Shown here: in pieces, positions 8,178 to 16,921 of the stretch | How the letters are laid out: every line of letters starts with the position of its first letter | Numbering within the stretch: position 1 is the stretch's first letter | From: JAWWPG01 sp963820035 | Lineage (GTDB): Bacteria; Actinomycetota; Actinomycetes; Propionibacteriales; Nocardioidaceae | Length of the DNA stretch: 64,000 bases | Reading direction: 5' to 3' | NCBI GenBank assembly: GCA_963820035.1 | Contig: CAWFYK010000005.1 | Coordinates: 496,001-560,000 of the forward strand | Program-made: the position numbers and the translations under genes | The notes under the pieces: model-generated | What the model saw: only the letters and a program-made list of their open reading frames with translations | What the model was told of the DNA's origin: nothing | The model's database searches: none

Positions 8178-8183
8178 CTGCCC

Positions 8184-8990
8184 ATGAGGTACGCCGTCGG
8201 GGACGTTCACGGCCACCGGCGCGAGGTCCGGGCCGCGCTTGGGCAGCTCGGACTGGTTGATCCCAACGGTGACTGGAGCGGCGGGGAGGCCGAACTCTGG
8301 TTCGTCGGCGACCTGATGGACCGCGGTCCGGATGGCGTCGGAGTGGTTGCCGATGTGATCCGATGGCAGCAGCAGGCTCCGGCGTCGGGCGGCCGGGTCG
8401 GCTCCGTGCTCGGCAACCACGAGGTGCTCGCGCTCGGTCTCCGGCGGTTCATGGACACGAGCGTCGGGGGAGCGTCGCCTTTCGAACCCACCCGCAGCTT
8501 CGCCCTGAGCTGGATGATCAACGGCGGGCAGGTGCGCGACCAGCAGCTGCTGACCGACGAGATGGTCGCGTGGATGAGCGACCTTCCCGCCGTCGCCCGG
8601 CTGGGTGACGACGTGCTGCTCCATGCGGACACCACCGAGTATCTGCTCTGGGGCAGCGACGCCGAGACGATCAGCGAGGCGGTGACGTCTGTCCTGCACG
8701 GCGACGACCTCGAGCTCTGGTGGGAGCTGTGGCGCACCATGACGACCCGCCACGCCTTCCTCGGCGACGAGGGCCCCGCCCAGGCCCGCCTGCTGCTCGA
8801 TGCGGTCGGTGGAAACCGGGTCGTGCACGGCCACAGCATCATCGGGGACCTGCGCGACATGGCCTCGGAGCTGGTCGAGGACGCCTGGGTCTACGCCGAT
8901 GGGCTCGCCCTGGCGGTCGATGGCGGCATCTACGACGGCGGCCCGAGCCTCGTCGTACGCCTGGACGGGACACCACCGGTCACTCGCTGA
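8184..8990 (+). CDS. Calcineurin-like metallophosphoesterase
   Basis: Phosphoesterase of 268 residues with the metal-binding motifs of the PPP/calcineurin-like superfamily: GDVHG at residues 6-10, GDLMDRGPDG, GNHE, and later VHGHS. This set is typical of bacterial serine/threonine phosphatases and diadenosine tetraphosphatase-like enzymes, acting through a two-metal centre in the cytoplasm; the substrate is not evident. Start at ATG 8184 because the protein then begins directly with the first motif (MRYAVGDVHG), as in homologues. It has no ribosome binding site but a -10 box 12 nt upstream, suggesting a leaderless mRNA. The 3' end is 60 bp before ftsK. Confidence 0.88.
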   Translation: MRYAVGDVHGHRREVRAALGQLGLVDPNGDWSGGEAELWFVGDLMDRGPDGVGVVADVIRWQQQAPASGGRVGSVLGNHEVLALGLRRFMDTSVGGASPFEPTRSFALSWMINGGQVRDQQLLTDEMVAWMSDLPAVARLGDDVLLHADTTEYLLWGSDAETISEAVTSVLHGDDLELWWELWRTMTTRHAFLGDEGPAQARLLLDAVGGNRVVHGHSIIGDLRDMASELVEDAWVYADGLALAVDGGIYDGGPSLVVRLDGTPPVTR

Positions 8991-9038
8991 GGCCGGCTCC
9001 CAGGGCGTGTTACGCGTGGGACCAGTGTGACTTTCGCG

Positions 9039-9044
9039 TAGGGT
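9039..9044 (+). promoter_or_regulatory. -10 box TAGGGT before ftsK, probable leaderless start
   Basis: TAGGGT begins 12 nt before ATG 9051, the same spacing as at 8172, 35448 and 36449. No purine-rich ribosome binding site lies between box and start. Confidence 0.4.
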
Positions 9045-9050
9045 CGCGCC

Positions 9051-11588
9051 ATGGCGACCCGTACGTCCACCCCCCCTCGGTCGCAGGGCAAACGCTCTCG
9101 ATCCGGCACGTCCGGCAGCCAGACCCGACGCACGTCGTCGTCGCGAAAGAAGACGGGCCGCAGCACCGCGACCCGATCCTCCCGCTCGCGGTCGACGTCA
9201 GCCAGACGCAGCGGGTCCGGCCCGGTGGCTCGGCTCTTCGCTGCCCTCGGCCGCGGAGTCCGAGCATTGTGGCTCGCCCTCGCACACCTCGTCGGGGCGG
9301 TCGTCCGTCGCCTCGGTTCCACCGCCCGTGACCTCGAGCCAGCACACCGGCGCGACGGCCTGGGGCTCGGGCTCGTCGGCCTCGCCATCATCGTCGCTGC
9401 CGCCGAGTGGTGGCAGCTCTCCGGCTCGGTCGCGGGCGCGATCCGGGCCCTGGTCGAAGGTGCCGTCGGGATCGCCGCGTACGCCGTGCCGCTGCTCCTG
9501 CTCATCGGCGCCTGGCGGATGATGCGTCGCCCCGGCTTGAACGGACCCGCGGGCCGCTCCTTGATCGGCTGGTCGGCCATCGCGCTCGGAGTCCTCGGGC
9601 TGATCCACATCAAGCACGGACTGCCCAGACCCGGGGCGGGTCAGCAGGCCATGCGGGAGGCTGGCGGCGCTGTCGGATACATCGGCTCGGCGATGGTGGC
9701 GGACCTGTTCCGCAGCACCCTGATCGCGGTCCCGCTCCTCGCGCTGCTCGCCTTCTTCGGGGTCCTCGTGGTGACCTCGACGCCCGTCTACCAGATTCCG
9801 GTGCGGCTCCGGGCGCTGCGCGACCAGGCCCTCGGTCGTCGTACGGCGGAGGAGGGCGGCGCCGTCGAGACGACCGACCTCCCGGTCCCCGAGCCGGAGC
9901 CGCTCCACCGGGGTCGGCGCCGGAGCCGAGTCGCCTCGATGACGCCGGACGAGACGGCGACCGGACCCGACGGAACCCTCGAGGCGCGCGCGATCGCCGC
10001 GCGCCGGGGCACGGCGACGGACCGGGAGCCCGACCTCGACCCGGACCGCGACGTCGTCCTCGAACCGCCGCCGCACACCCCGCTACCGCAGCGGGTGGAG
10101 CAGCTCAGCCTCTCCGGTGACATCAGCTACACCCTTCCCGACAACGCCGTGCTGAAGCCGGGGAGCGCGCACAAGCCGACCTCGGCGGCATCGGACGCCG
10201 TGGTCGAACGGCTGACCGAGGTTTTCGACCAGTTCGGCATCGATGCCCAGATCACCGGCTACACCCGGGGCCCCACCGTGACCCGCTACGAGGTCGAGCT
10301 CGGCCCCGCCGTGAAGGTCGAGAAGGTCACGGCGCTCAGCCGCAACATCGCCTACGCGGTCGCCTCGGCCGACGTCAGGATTCTCTCGCCGATCCCCGGC
10401 AAGTCCGCGATCGGCGTCGAGATCCCCAACGTCGATGCGGAGATCGTGTCCCTCGGCGACGTCCTGCGCTCGCGGCAGGCCCGCGGCGACCACCACCCGT
10501 TGATGGTGGGGCTCGGCAAGGACGTCGAGGGCGGCTTCGTCGTCGCCAACCTGGCCAAGATGCCCCACCTGCTGGTCGCGGGGGCCACCGGCTCCGGCAA
10601 GTCGAGTTTCATCAACTCGATGGTGGCGTCGCTGCTGTTCCGGTCGACGCCCGACGAGGTGCGGATGATCATGATCGACCCGAAGCGGGTCGAGCTCACC
10701 GGCTACGAAGGCATCCCGCATCTCATCACGCCGATCATCACGAGCCCGAAGAAGGCTGCCGAGGCCCTGCAGTGGGTGGTCCGCGAGATGGACCAGCGCT
10801 ACGACGATCTGGCTGCCTTCGGCTTCCGCCACGTGGACGACTTCAACAAGGCTGTCAAGGCCGGTGCGCTCACCGTGCCCCCGGGAAGCGAGCGGGTACT
10901 GGCGCCGTACCCCTATCTCGTCGTGGTGGTCGACGAGCTGGCCGACCTGATGATGATTGCGCCGCGCGACGTCGAGGACGCCATCGTGCGAATCACCCAG
11001 CTCGCCAGGGCGGCCGGGATCCATCTCGTCCTCGCCACCCAGCGTCCTTCTGTCGACGTGGTGACCGGGTTGATCAAGGCCAACGTGCCGAGCCGGCTCG
11101 CGTTCGCGACGTCGTCCCTGGCCGACAGCCGGGTGATCCTCGACCAGCCCGGCGCCGAGAAGCTCGTCGGCAAGGGCGATGGGCTGTTCCTGCCGATGGG
11201 AGCCAGCAAGCCGGCGCGGATCCAGGGTGCCTGGGTCACCGAGCCGGAGATCAAGGCCGTCGTGGGGCACTGCAGACAGCAGCTCAAGCCCATCTATCGC
11301 GAGGACGTGACGGCACCTCAGCAGAACAAGCGGGCGCTCGACGACGACATCGGCGACGACCTCACCCTCGTTTGTCAGGCGGTCGAGCTGGTCGTGTCGA
11401 CCCAGTTCGGGTCGACCTCGATGTTGCAACGCAAGCTCCGGGTCGGCTTCGCCAAGGCGGGCCGGCTGATGGACATCCTCGAGAGCCGCGGCATCGTCGG
11501 GCCCTCCGAAGGGTCGAAAGCGCGTGATGTGTTGATCAAGCCTGACGATCTCGATGACGTGATCGCCAGCCTCCAGGCAGAGGGGTAA
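9051..11588 (+). CDS. ftsK: DNA translocase FtsK/SpoIIIE
   Basis: Septal DNA pump that moves chromosome termini during division. The protein has 845 residues: a Ser/Arg/Thr-rich basic N-terminus (1-60), about four membrane helices between residues 100 and 260, a Pro/Arg/Asp-rich linker (~265-345), the RecA-like motor, and a C-terminal winged-helix gamma domain (~760-845, ending DVLIKPDDLDDVIASLQAEG). Walker A is GATGSGKS at residues 511-518; Walker B is in LVVVVDELADLMM near 625. Length is normal for actinobacterial FtsK. It opens the conserved block ftsK, RodZ-like gene, rimO, pgsA, cinA, clgR. The next start lies 2 bp beyond its stop. Confidence 0.96.
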   Translation: MATRTSTPPRSQGKRSRSGTSGSQTRRTSSSRKKTGRSTATRSSRSRSTSARRSGSGPVARLFAALGRGVRALWLALAHLVGAVVRRLGSTARDLEPAHRRDGLGLGLVGLAIIVAAAEWWQLSGSVAGAIRALVEGAVGIAAYAVPLLLLIGAWRMMRRPGLNGPAGRSLIGWSAIALGVLGLIHIKHGLPRPGAGQQAMREAGGAVGYIGSAMVADLFRSTLIAVPLLALLAFFGVLVVTSTPVYQIPVRLRALRDQALGRRTAEEGGAVETTDLPVPEPEPLHRGRRRSRVASMTPDETATGPDGTLEARAIAARRGTATDREPDLDPDRDVVLEPPPHTPLPQRVEQLSLSGDISYTLPDNAVLKPGSAHKPTSAASDAVVERLTEVFDQFGIDAQITGYTRGPTVTRYEVELGPAVKVEKVTALSRNIAYAVASADVRILSPIPGKSAIGVEIPNVDAEIVSLGDVLRSRQARGDHHPLMVGLGKDVEGGFVVANLAKMPHLLVAGATGSGKSSFINSMVASLLFRSTPDEVRMIMIDPKRVELTGYEGIPHLITPIITSPKKAAEALQWVVREMDQRYDDLAAFGFRHVDDFNKAVKAGALTVPPGSERVLAPYPYLVVVVDELADLMMIAPRDVEDAIVRITQLARAAGIHLVLATQRPSVDVVTGLIKANVPSRLAFATSSLADSRVILDQPGAEKLVGKGDGLFLPMGASKPARIQGAWVTEPEIKAVVGHCRQQLKPIYREDVTAPQQNKRALDDDIGDDLTLVCQAVELVVSTQFGSTSMLQRKLRVGFAKAGRLMDILESRGIVGPSEGSKARDVLIKPDDLDDVIASLQAEG

Positions 11589-11590
11589 CC

Positions 11591-13843
11591 GTGGTCGTTC
11601 GTCGTCGTGGAGTCTTGATGGGTCTCGTCTCCGTGGTCGCTCTCGTGCTGTCCGTCGCGTACCTGTGGCGGTTCGGCGACGACCATGGGATCGTGCCGTT
11701 CCTGCTGGGATGCGCCCTGCTCGTCGTCGCGGTGGTGCATGGCATCGCCTGGCGCGAGTCGCGGTCACCCCTGCTGATCGCCGACCTCACCGGACTGCGG
11801 GTCCGGCTCGGCGGCGGCTGGACCGGCTTGCCGTGGAGTGAGGTCGAGCAGGTCGAGGTCGCGAGCCGAGGCAGAGTGGGCGACGGTCGGCTTGTCGTGC
11901 GGGCGCACGACGAGCGACGAGCGCTTGCCGAGTCCGGGCTCCGGGCCCGGTTCGCCGTGCTGCTCAACCGCTGGCTCTACGACGCCCCGCTCGTGGTGCC
12001 TTACGGCCTCACGACAACGGTCTCGGTCGACGACATTCCCGGCTCACTGGAGCGCCTCGCGGACGGTCGCGCAGAGATCGTCGTGGTCGCCGAGCGGGTG
12101 GCCGAGCCCGAGCCGACCGTCGAGGTGTCAGCAGCGGGAACCCTTGGACACGCCGACCATGTCGCGGCCGTCGCCCAGGAGGGCACCGGGGCACCGGACG
12201 TGCTGGAGCGCAGCTGGTTCGGCACCACCCTGCAGCCGGAAGCACCCGACGAGCCTTATGACCAGGCGTCCGAGCCGGTCGTGGTGACCGCGACTGCGGA
12301 GCCCTCCGACCTCTCAGCGGCATCGGATGAGGCAACCCCCTTCGTCTCGGCAGCGGCCGACGCCGAGACGTTCGACAAGCCCGAGGACCAGCCCGAGTCG
12401 GAGCTGGTGGTCGGGTCCCTGGCCGAGCCCGAATCTCAGTCCGTGGCCGAGCCCGACTCCGAGGCCGAGCCCGAGACCGATGCGAATGGCGACGCCGAGG
12501 GCGACCCGGAAGCACAGGTCGAGACGGGGGACGAGACCGAGGACGCTGAGGATCTTCCGGCCGAGGAGGAGGTTCCGGCCGAGGACGAGGTGGCGGCCCT
12601 CGCCGCCCGGGACACCCCACCGGCCACCCGCCGGCTGGTGTCGCTGGTCTCGGCCCTGCGGTCGCAGGCCGGCCGCCGCTACCACGCCGCCACCGCGAGT
12701 GCACGCGAGCCAACGACGGTCGGCACGCTGGCGCTGTCGGAGAGCCTCGAGCAGCAGTCCGAGAGTCTGCCTGAGCTGGTCGAGCTCCGTCGCCGCGCTC
12801 CAGAGGACGACGTCGTCGATCCGGAGGCCCCGGCGCGCCCGGCCAACGTCGCGCTGATCATCGACTCGACGACGGGGCTCGGGGAGGGCGATGTCCGCAC
12901 CGTCCGACCCCTCAGCCCTCCCTCGGGTGGCGGCGGACCGGCCGCCGCTGTGGCGGCGGCGAGCATCTCGCATCCCTTCCCGGAGCACAGCTACGCGGGA
13001 TCCTTGACCGACGTACCCGCCGACGCCCCTGCAGCGACGACCGAGGCGCGTCGACCGGAGTCGTCACTGCCGCCGGAGCCGCTGTCGCGCCCGGCGCCCT
13101 CCTACGCCACCCCCGCCAACCTCGTCATCGGCACCCAGATGCGGCGTGCCCGAGAGTGGCTCGACATGTCCGTCGACGACCTGGCCGAGCGCACCCGGAT
13201 CCGTCCGTTCGTGATCGAGTCGATCGAGGTCGGTGACTTCTCCCCGTGCGGAGGCGACTTCTATGCCCGCGGCCATCTCCGGATGCTCTCGAGTGTCTTG
13301 GGCATCGACCCCGAGCCGATCCTGGCCTCCTACGACGAGAACATCGCCAGCGCACCGGTGAGCCCCCGTGCCGTCTTCGACGCGGAGCTGTCGACCGGGG
13401 TGTTGCGGCCGACCGGCGGGGGTGCTCGGTGGGGTGCGCTGATCGGCACCGTCCTCGTGCTGCTGCTCGTCTGGGGGGTGGCCAGGTTCTTCCTCACCGA
13501 CCAGAGCAACGTGAACGACTCGATCGTCCCGCCGCCGACGTCGAACGCCGCCGCCTCGCCGGGTATCGGCGATGCGGGGGTGCCGGTCGTGCCGCCGACC
13601 CACGTCACGCTTGCGAGCACCGGTGTCTCGTCACGCGTCGTCGTCTGGGACAAGTCGATGAAGGTCGTGTTCCAGGGCCAACTGCACCCCGGGCAGGTGA
13701 AGACCGTCAGCGGGGCGGGACCGCTCCGGGTGATGGCCGTCGACGCTGGTGCAGTGGCCCTGACGGCCCCCGGCCACCCGAAGGCACCGATGGGCAGCTC
13801 CGGACAGCGGATCTTCGTCCACGTGGGGCACCCGGCCTCCTGA
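11591..13843 (+). CDS. RodZ-like helix-turn-helix membrane protein with long acidic N-terminal region
   Basis: Protein of 750 residues. Residues 1-60 hold two hydrophobic helices followed by a small globular region. About residues 150-500 are low-complexity, rich in Glu, Pro, Ala and Asp. Residues ~513-580 form a RodZ-type helix-turn-helix (GTQMRRAREWLDMSVDDLAE, then FYARGHLRMLSSVLGID). A single membrane helix sits at ~614-633 and a C-terminal beta domain like DUF4115 ends the protein. RodZ proteins link the cell-shape machinery to the membrane. The extra N-terminal membrane part makes it about twice the usual RodZ length. GTG start at 11591 follows GAGGGG, 2 bp after ftsK, so the two are co-transcribed. 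Confidence 0.8.
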   Translation: MVVRRRGVLMGLVSVVALVLSVAYLWRFGDDHGIVPFLLGCALLVVAVVHGIAWRESRSPLLIADLTGLRVRLGGGWTGLPWSEVEQVEVASRGRVGDGRLVVRAHDERRALAESGLRARFAVLLNRWLYDAPLVVPYGLTTTVSVDDIPGSLERLADGRAEIVVVAERVAEPEPTVEVSAAGTLGHADHVAAVAQEGTGAPDVLERSWFGTTLQPEAPDEPYDQASEPVVVTATAEPSDLSAASDEATPFVSAAADAETFDKPEDQPESELVVGSLAEPESQSVAEPDSEAEPETDANGDAEGDPEAQVETGDETEDAEDLPAEEEVPAEDEVAALAARDTPPATRRLVSLVSALRSQAGRRYHAATASAREPTTVGTLALSESLEQQSESLPELVELRRRAPEDDVVDPEAPARPANVALIIDSTTGLGEGDVRTVRPLSPPSGGGGPAAAVAAASISHPFPEHSYAGSLTDVPADAPAATTEARRPESSLPPEPLSRPAPSYATPANLVIGTQMRRAREWLDMSVDDLAERTRIRPFVIESIEVGDFSPCGGDFYARGHLRMLSSVLGIDPEPILASYDENIASAPVSPRAVFDAELSTGVLRPTGGGARWGALIGTVLVLLLVWGVARFFLTDQSNVNDSIVPPPTSNAAASPGIGDAGVPVVPPTHVTLASTGVSSRVVVWDKSMKVVFQGQLHPGQVKTVSGAGPLRVMAVDAGAVALTAPGHPKAPMGSSGQRIFVHVGHPAS

Positions 13844-13896
13844 CCGGCCCGCGCTCCGAGGCCTGACGTCGCGGCCGGGCATACTGGGAACACCTC

Positions 13897-15339
13897 ATGA
13901 ACACACTCACGTCGGTCGCGCTCGTGACCTTGGGCTGCGCCCGCAACGATGTCGACTCCGAGGAGCTCGCTGCTCGACTGGAGGCCGGTGGGTTTCGGCT
14001 CGTCGATGACCCGGACACGGCACAGACGGTCGTCGTCAACACCTGTGGCTTCGTTGAGGCGGCCAAGAAGGACTCCGTCGACACTCTGCTGGCAGCAGCC
14101 GAGCTCAAGGAGCACGGCCCCACCCAGGCCGTCGTCGCCGTCGGCTGTCTAGCCGAGCGATACGGCGCTGACCTCGCCGACTCACTGCCCGAAGCGGATG
14201 CGGTGCTCGGGTTCGACGACTACCCCGACATCGCCGCCCGACTCCGCGACATCCTGGCGGGGGAGCAGCATCACGCACACGTGCCTCGCGACCGGCGTGC
14301 CCTGCTGCCGCTGGCGCCGGCCGAGCGGGCCCGCGCCGCCAGCAACGCGATACCCGGTCATGCAGTCTCGCCGCCCGACCTCCCCGGCGGGATAGCGCCC
14401 GCAAGCGGACCCCGGGTGCTGCGGCGGCGGCTGGGATCCGGCCCGATGGCGCCTCTGAAGCTCGCCTCCGGGTGCGACCGGCGCTGCTCCTTCTGCGCCA
14501 TCCCGTCGTTTCGCGGCTCCTTCATGTCCCGACGGCCGACGGACGTGCTCGACGAGGGCCGCTGGCTCGCCGCCAACGGCGCCCGTGAGCTGTTCCTCGT
14601 CAGCGAGAACTCCACGTCCTACGGCAAGGACCTCGGGGATCTGAGGCTGCTCGAGACGCTGCTGCCGGAGCTGGCCTCGGTCGAGGGAGTCAGCCGAGTG
14701 CGGGTCTCCTACCTGCAGCCGGCCGAGATGCGGCCCGGCCTGATCGACGCCATCGCGTCGACGGAGCGGGTGGCGGCGTACTTCGACCTGTCGTTTCAGC
14801 ACGCCTCCGGGCCGGTACTGCGGGCGATGCGACGTTTCGGTGACGGCGACCGGTTCCTCGATCTGCTCGACGAGGTGCGCCGCGCCGCGCCGACCGCCGG
14901 CGTCCGGAGCAACTTCATCGTCGGCTTCCCGGGCGAGAGCGACCGTGACGTCGAGCTGCTCGCGGACTTCCTCGAGGCAGCCCGTCTCGATGCCGTCGGG
15001 ATCTTCGGCTACAGCGACGAGGACGGCACCGAAGCGGCGGGCCTGCCGGGCCACCTGAGCGACGAGGAGATCCACACCCGCACGGACCACGTCACGAGGC
15101 TGGCGGAGGAGCTCACCGCCCAGCGGGCCGAGGACCGGGTGGGTGAGCCGGTCGACGTGCTGGTCGAGTCCACCGACGGGCAGCTGGCGGTGGGCCGCCC
15201 GGAGGCGCAGGGGCCGGAGGTCGACGGCTCCACGACGGTGCTCTCCCTTCCCCCGGGGGTGGTCGTCGGGGACATTGTTCGCGCGGTCGTCACCGGGTCC
15301 GAGGGTGTCGACCTCACAGCCATCGCGGTTACTCCGTAG
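13897..15339 (+). CDS. rimO: Ribosomal protein S12 methylthiotransferase RimO
   Basis: Radical-SAM enzyme of 480 residues that methylthiolates an aspartate of ribosomal protein S12. The N-terminal MTTase domain starts TLGCARNDVDSEELA with conserved cysteines, including NTCGF. The radical-SAM cluster ligands are in CDRRCSFC (Cys193, Cys197, Cys200), followed by IPSFRGSFMSRRP. A C-terminal TRAM-type domain ends the protein. The Pro/Arg-rich insert between the MTTase and SAM domains is usual in actinobacterial RimO. TACTGG at 13882 lies 15 nt before the ATG and may be its own promoter. The pgsA start follows 10 bp after the stop. Confidence 0.95.
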   Translation: MNTLTSVALVTLGCARNDVDSEELAARLEAGGFRLVDDPDTAQTVVVNTCGFVEAAKKDSVDTLLAAAELKEHGPTQAVVAVGCLAERYGADLADSLPEADAVLGFDDYPDIAARLRDILAGEQHHAHVPRDRRALLPLAPAERARAASNAIPGHAVSPPDLPGGIAPASGPRVLRRRLGSGPMAPLKLASGCDRRCSFCAIPSFRGSFMSRRPTDVLDEGRWLAANGARELFLVSENSTSYGKDLGDLRLLETLLPELASVEGVSRVRVSYLQPAEMRPGLIDAIASTERVAAYFDLSFQHASGPVLRAMRRFGDGDRFLDLLDEVRRAAPTAGVRSNFIVGFPGESDRDVELLADFLEAARLDAVGIFGYSDEDGTEAAGLPGHLSDEEIHTRTDHVTRLAEELTAQRAEDRVGEPVDVLVESTDGQLAVGRPEAQGPEVDGSTTVLSLPPGVVVGDIVRAVVTGSEGVDLTAIAVTP

Positions 15340-15349
15340 GTTGTCGGTC

Positions 15350-15991
15350 ATGTCGGTCGAGCGGTCCGCCTCGCACGAGGTCTCAGGAGCCGGCCCGAGC
15401 ATCTGGAACCTGCCGAACGCGCTGACCACGCTGCGGATCCTGCTCACCCCGCTGCTCGGCTACCTGCTGCTCGCACAGGGCGGGAACGACATCACCTTGC
15501 GCATCTGGGCGTTCGTCGTGTTCCTGGTGGCGATCATCACCGACCGCATCGACGGCGACATCGCCCGCCGTCGCAACCTGGTGACCGACTTCGGCAAGAT
15601 CATGGACCCGATCGCCGACAAGGCCCTGACGGGAATGGCGTTCATCGGGCTCTCGCTGATCGGTGAGCTGTGGTGGTGGGTGACCATCGTCGTGCTCGGC
15701 CGTGAGGTCTGGGTGACGGCGCTGCGCTTCTGGGTGATCAGGCGCGGGGTCATCGCGGCCAGCCGAGGCGGGAAGATCAAGACGACCCTCCAGGCCTTCG
15801 CGCTGATGGGCTTCATCCTGCCGTTCCGTCAGCTCACCGGGGCCTGGGAGCCGGTCGGCCTCGCTCTGTGGTGGGTCGCCGTCGTGCTGATGGCGGCCGC
15901 GGTCGTCGTCACGGTGGTCACGGGCTACGACTACAGCCGGACGGCGTTGCGCCTGCATCGCTCGACCCCCACCGGCGACCACGCGCCATGA
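15350..15991 (+). CDS. pgsA: CDP-diacylglycerol-glycerol-3-phosphate 3-phosphatidyltransferase
   Basis: Membrane enzyme of 213 residues that makes phosphatidylglycerophosphate from CDP-diacylglycerol, the first step to phosphatidylglycerol and cardiolipin. The CDP-alcohol phosphotransferase signature D-G-x2-A-R-x8-G-x3-D-x3-D is complete, running from DGDIARRR to MDPIAD. About five hydrophobic segments surround it. Start chosen at ATG 15350 because the protein then opens with the usual WNLPNALTTLRILLTP after a short tail. The stop codon overlaps the ATG of cinA (ATGA), indicating coupling in the rimO-pgsA-cinA operon. Confidence 0.95.
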   Translation: MSVERSASHEVSGAGPSIWNLPNALTTLRILLTPLLGYLLLAQGGNDITLRIWAFVVFLVAIITDRIDGDIARRRNLVTDFGKIMDPIADKALTGMAFIGLSLIGELWWWVTIVVLGREVWVTALRFWVIRRGVIAASRGGKIKTTLQAFALMGFILPFRQLTGAWEPVGLALWWVAVVLMAAAVVVTVVTGYDYSRTALRLHRSTPTGDHAP

Positions 15992-16506
15992 CCACAGTCC
16001 CAGAAGCCTCCGTCGAGACGGTCGCCGCGTCCTGCCTCGACAGGCTGAGACATGCCGGTCAGACCCTGGCGACCGCAGAGTCCCTGACGGCAGGTCTGGT
16101 CTCGGCGACGCTCGCCTCAGTCCCGGGCGCCTCCGACGTCTTGCGCGGCGGGCTGGCCGCCTATGCAAGCGACGTGAAGACGTCCGTGCTCGGAGTGGAC
16201 GCCCAGCTGGTCGCCCTCCATGGTGTCGTCTCCGAGGAATGCGCCCGCGCCATGGCCGTGCGTGCGGCCCTGCTGTTCGAATCGACCTGGGCGGTCTCCA
16301 CAACGGGCGTGGCGGGCCCCGACCGGCAGGAGGGCAAGCCTCCCGGCACGGTCTACGTGGCCGTGGCCGGGCCCGGCGTGGCACGCGTCAGAGCGCTCGC
16401 GCTGGCGGGCACCCGGGACGAGATCCGGCGTGCCACCGTCCTTGACGTGCTCACCCTGCTCGCCCGAGAGGCCCGGGTTCCGCGCCCTGCCCCATCCGCC
16501 GGGTAG
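15988..16506 (+). CDS. cinA: CinA C-terminal family nicotinamide-nucleotide amidohydrolase
   Basis: Protein of 172 residues matching the stand-alone CinA C-terminal domain (PncC-like), which deamidates nicotinamide mononucleotide. Family motifs are visible: TLATAESLTAGLVSATLASVPGASDVLRGGLAAYASDVK, VSEECARAMA, and TTGVAGPDRQEGKPPGTVYVAV. The N-terminal competence/pyrophosphatase domain of long CinA is absent, as usual in actinobacteria. The start overlaps the pgsA stop by 4 bp. Confidence 0.92.
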   Translation: MTTVPEASVETVAASCLDRLRHAGQTLATAESLTAGLVSATLASVPGASDVLRGGLAAYASDVKTSVLGVDAQLVALHGVVSEECARAMAVRAALLFESTWAVSTTGVAGPDRQEGKPPGTVYVAVAGPGVARVRALALAGTRDEIRRATVLDVLTLLAREARVPRPAPSAG

Positions 16507-16560
16507 CCTAGGGGGACAGCGGCTCGACGTCGCTGTGCGCCACGGTGGAGGAGGGACGTC

Positions 16561-16869
16561 ATGATCTTGGTCCGTCGGATGCTCGGCGACGTGCTGCGGC
16601 AGGAGCGACAGCGCCAGGGCCGGACGCTGCGGGACATCTCCGCCAGCGCCCAGGTCAGCCTCGGCTACATCTCCGAGATCGAGCGCGGCCAGAAGGAAGC
16701 CTCCTCCGAGTGCCTCGCGGCCATCTGTCACGCCCTCGAGGTGCCGCTGTCCGTCGTACTCGCGGACGTGAGCGGAGAGATCGCCCGCGAGGAGGCCGCC
16801 GACAACCGAGTCGCCTCGCTGCCGAGCGCCGTCGCCCGTCCCGCCGGCGTCACGGATCTCGCCGCCTGA
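16561..16869 (+). CDS. clgR: XRE-type regulator, ClgR-like
   Basis: Small DNA-binding protein of 102 residues with a Cro/CI helix-turn-helix at about residues 10-65 (VLRQERQRQGRTLRDISASAQVSLGYISEIERGQKEAS). The position right after cinA and the family-typical recognition helix identify ClgR, the actinobacterial activator of Clp protease and chaperone genes. It ends with Leu-Ala-Ala, resembling the C-terminal degron through which ClpP proteases remove ClgR. A strong GGAGGAGGGA ribosome binding site precedes ATG 16561. Confidence 0.9.
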   Translation: MILVRRMLGDVLRQERQRQGRTLRDISASAQVSLGYISEIERGQKEASSECLAAICHALEVPLSVVLADVSGEIAREEAADNRVASLPSAVARPAGVTDLAA

Positions 16870-16921
16870 CCTTCCGCTGGGCACCGCCGCACCCACCCGG
16901 CGTCGTCGGTCGTGTCAGGAT

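Noticed and set aside
10083..11768. 561-residue minus-strand frame opposite ftsK
   Set aside because: His/Arg/Asp-rich shadow of a highly conserved gene, with no motifs of its own.
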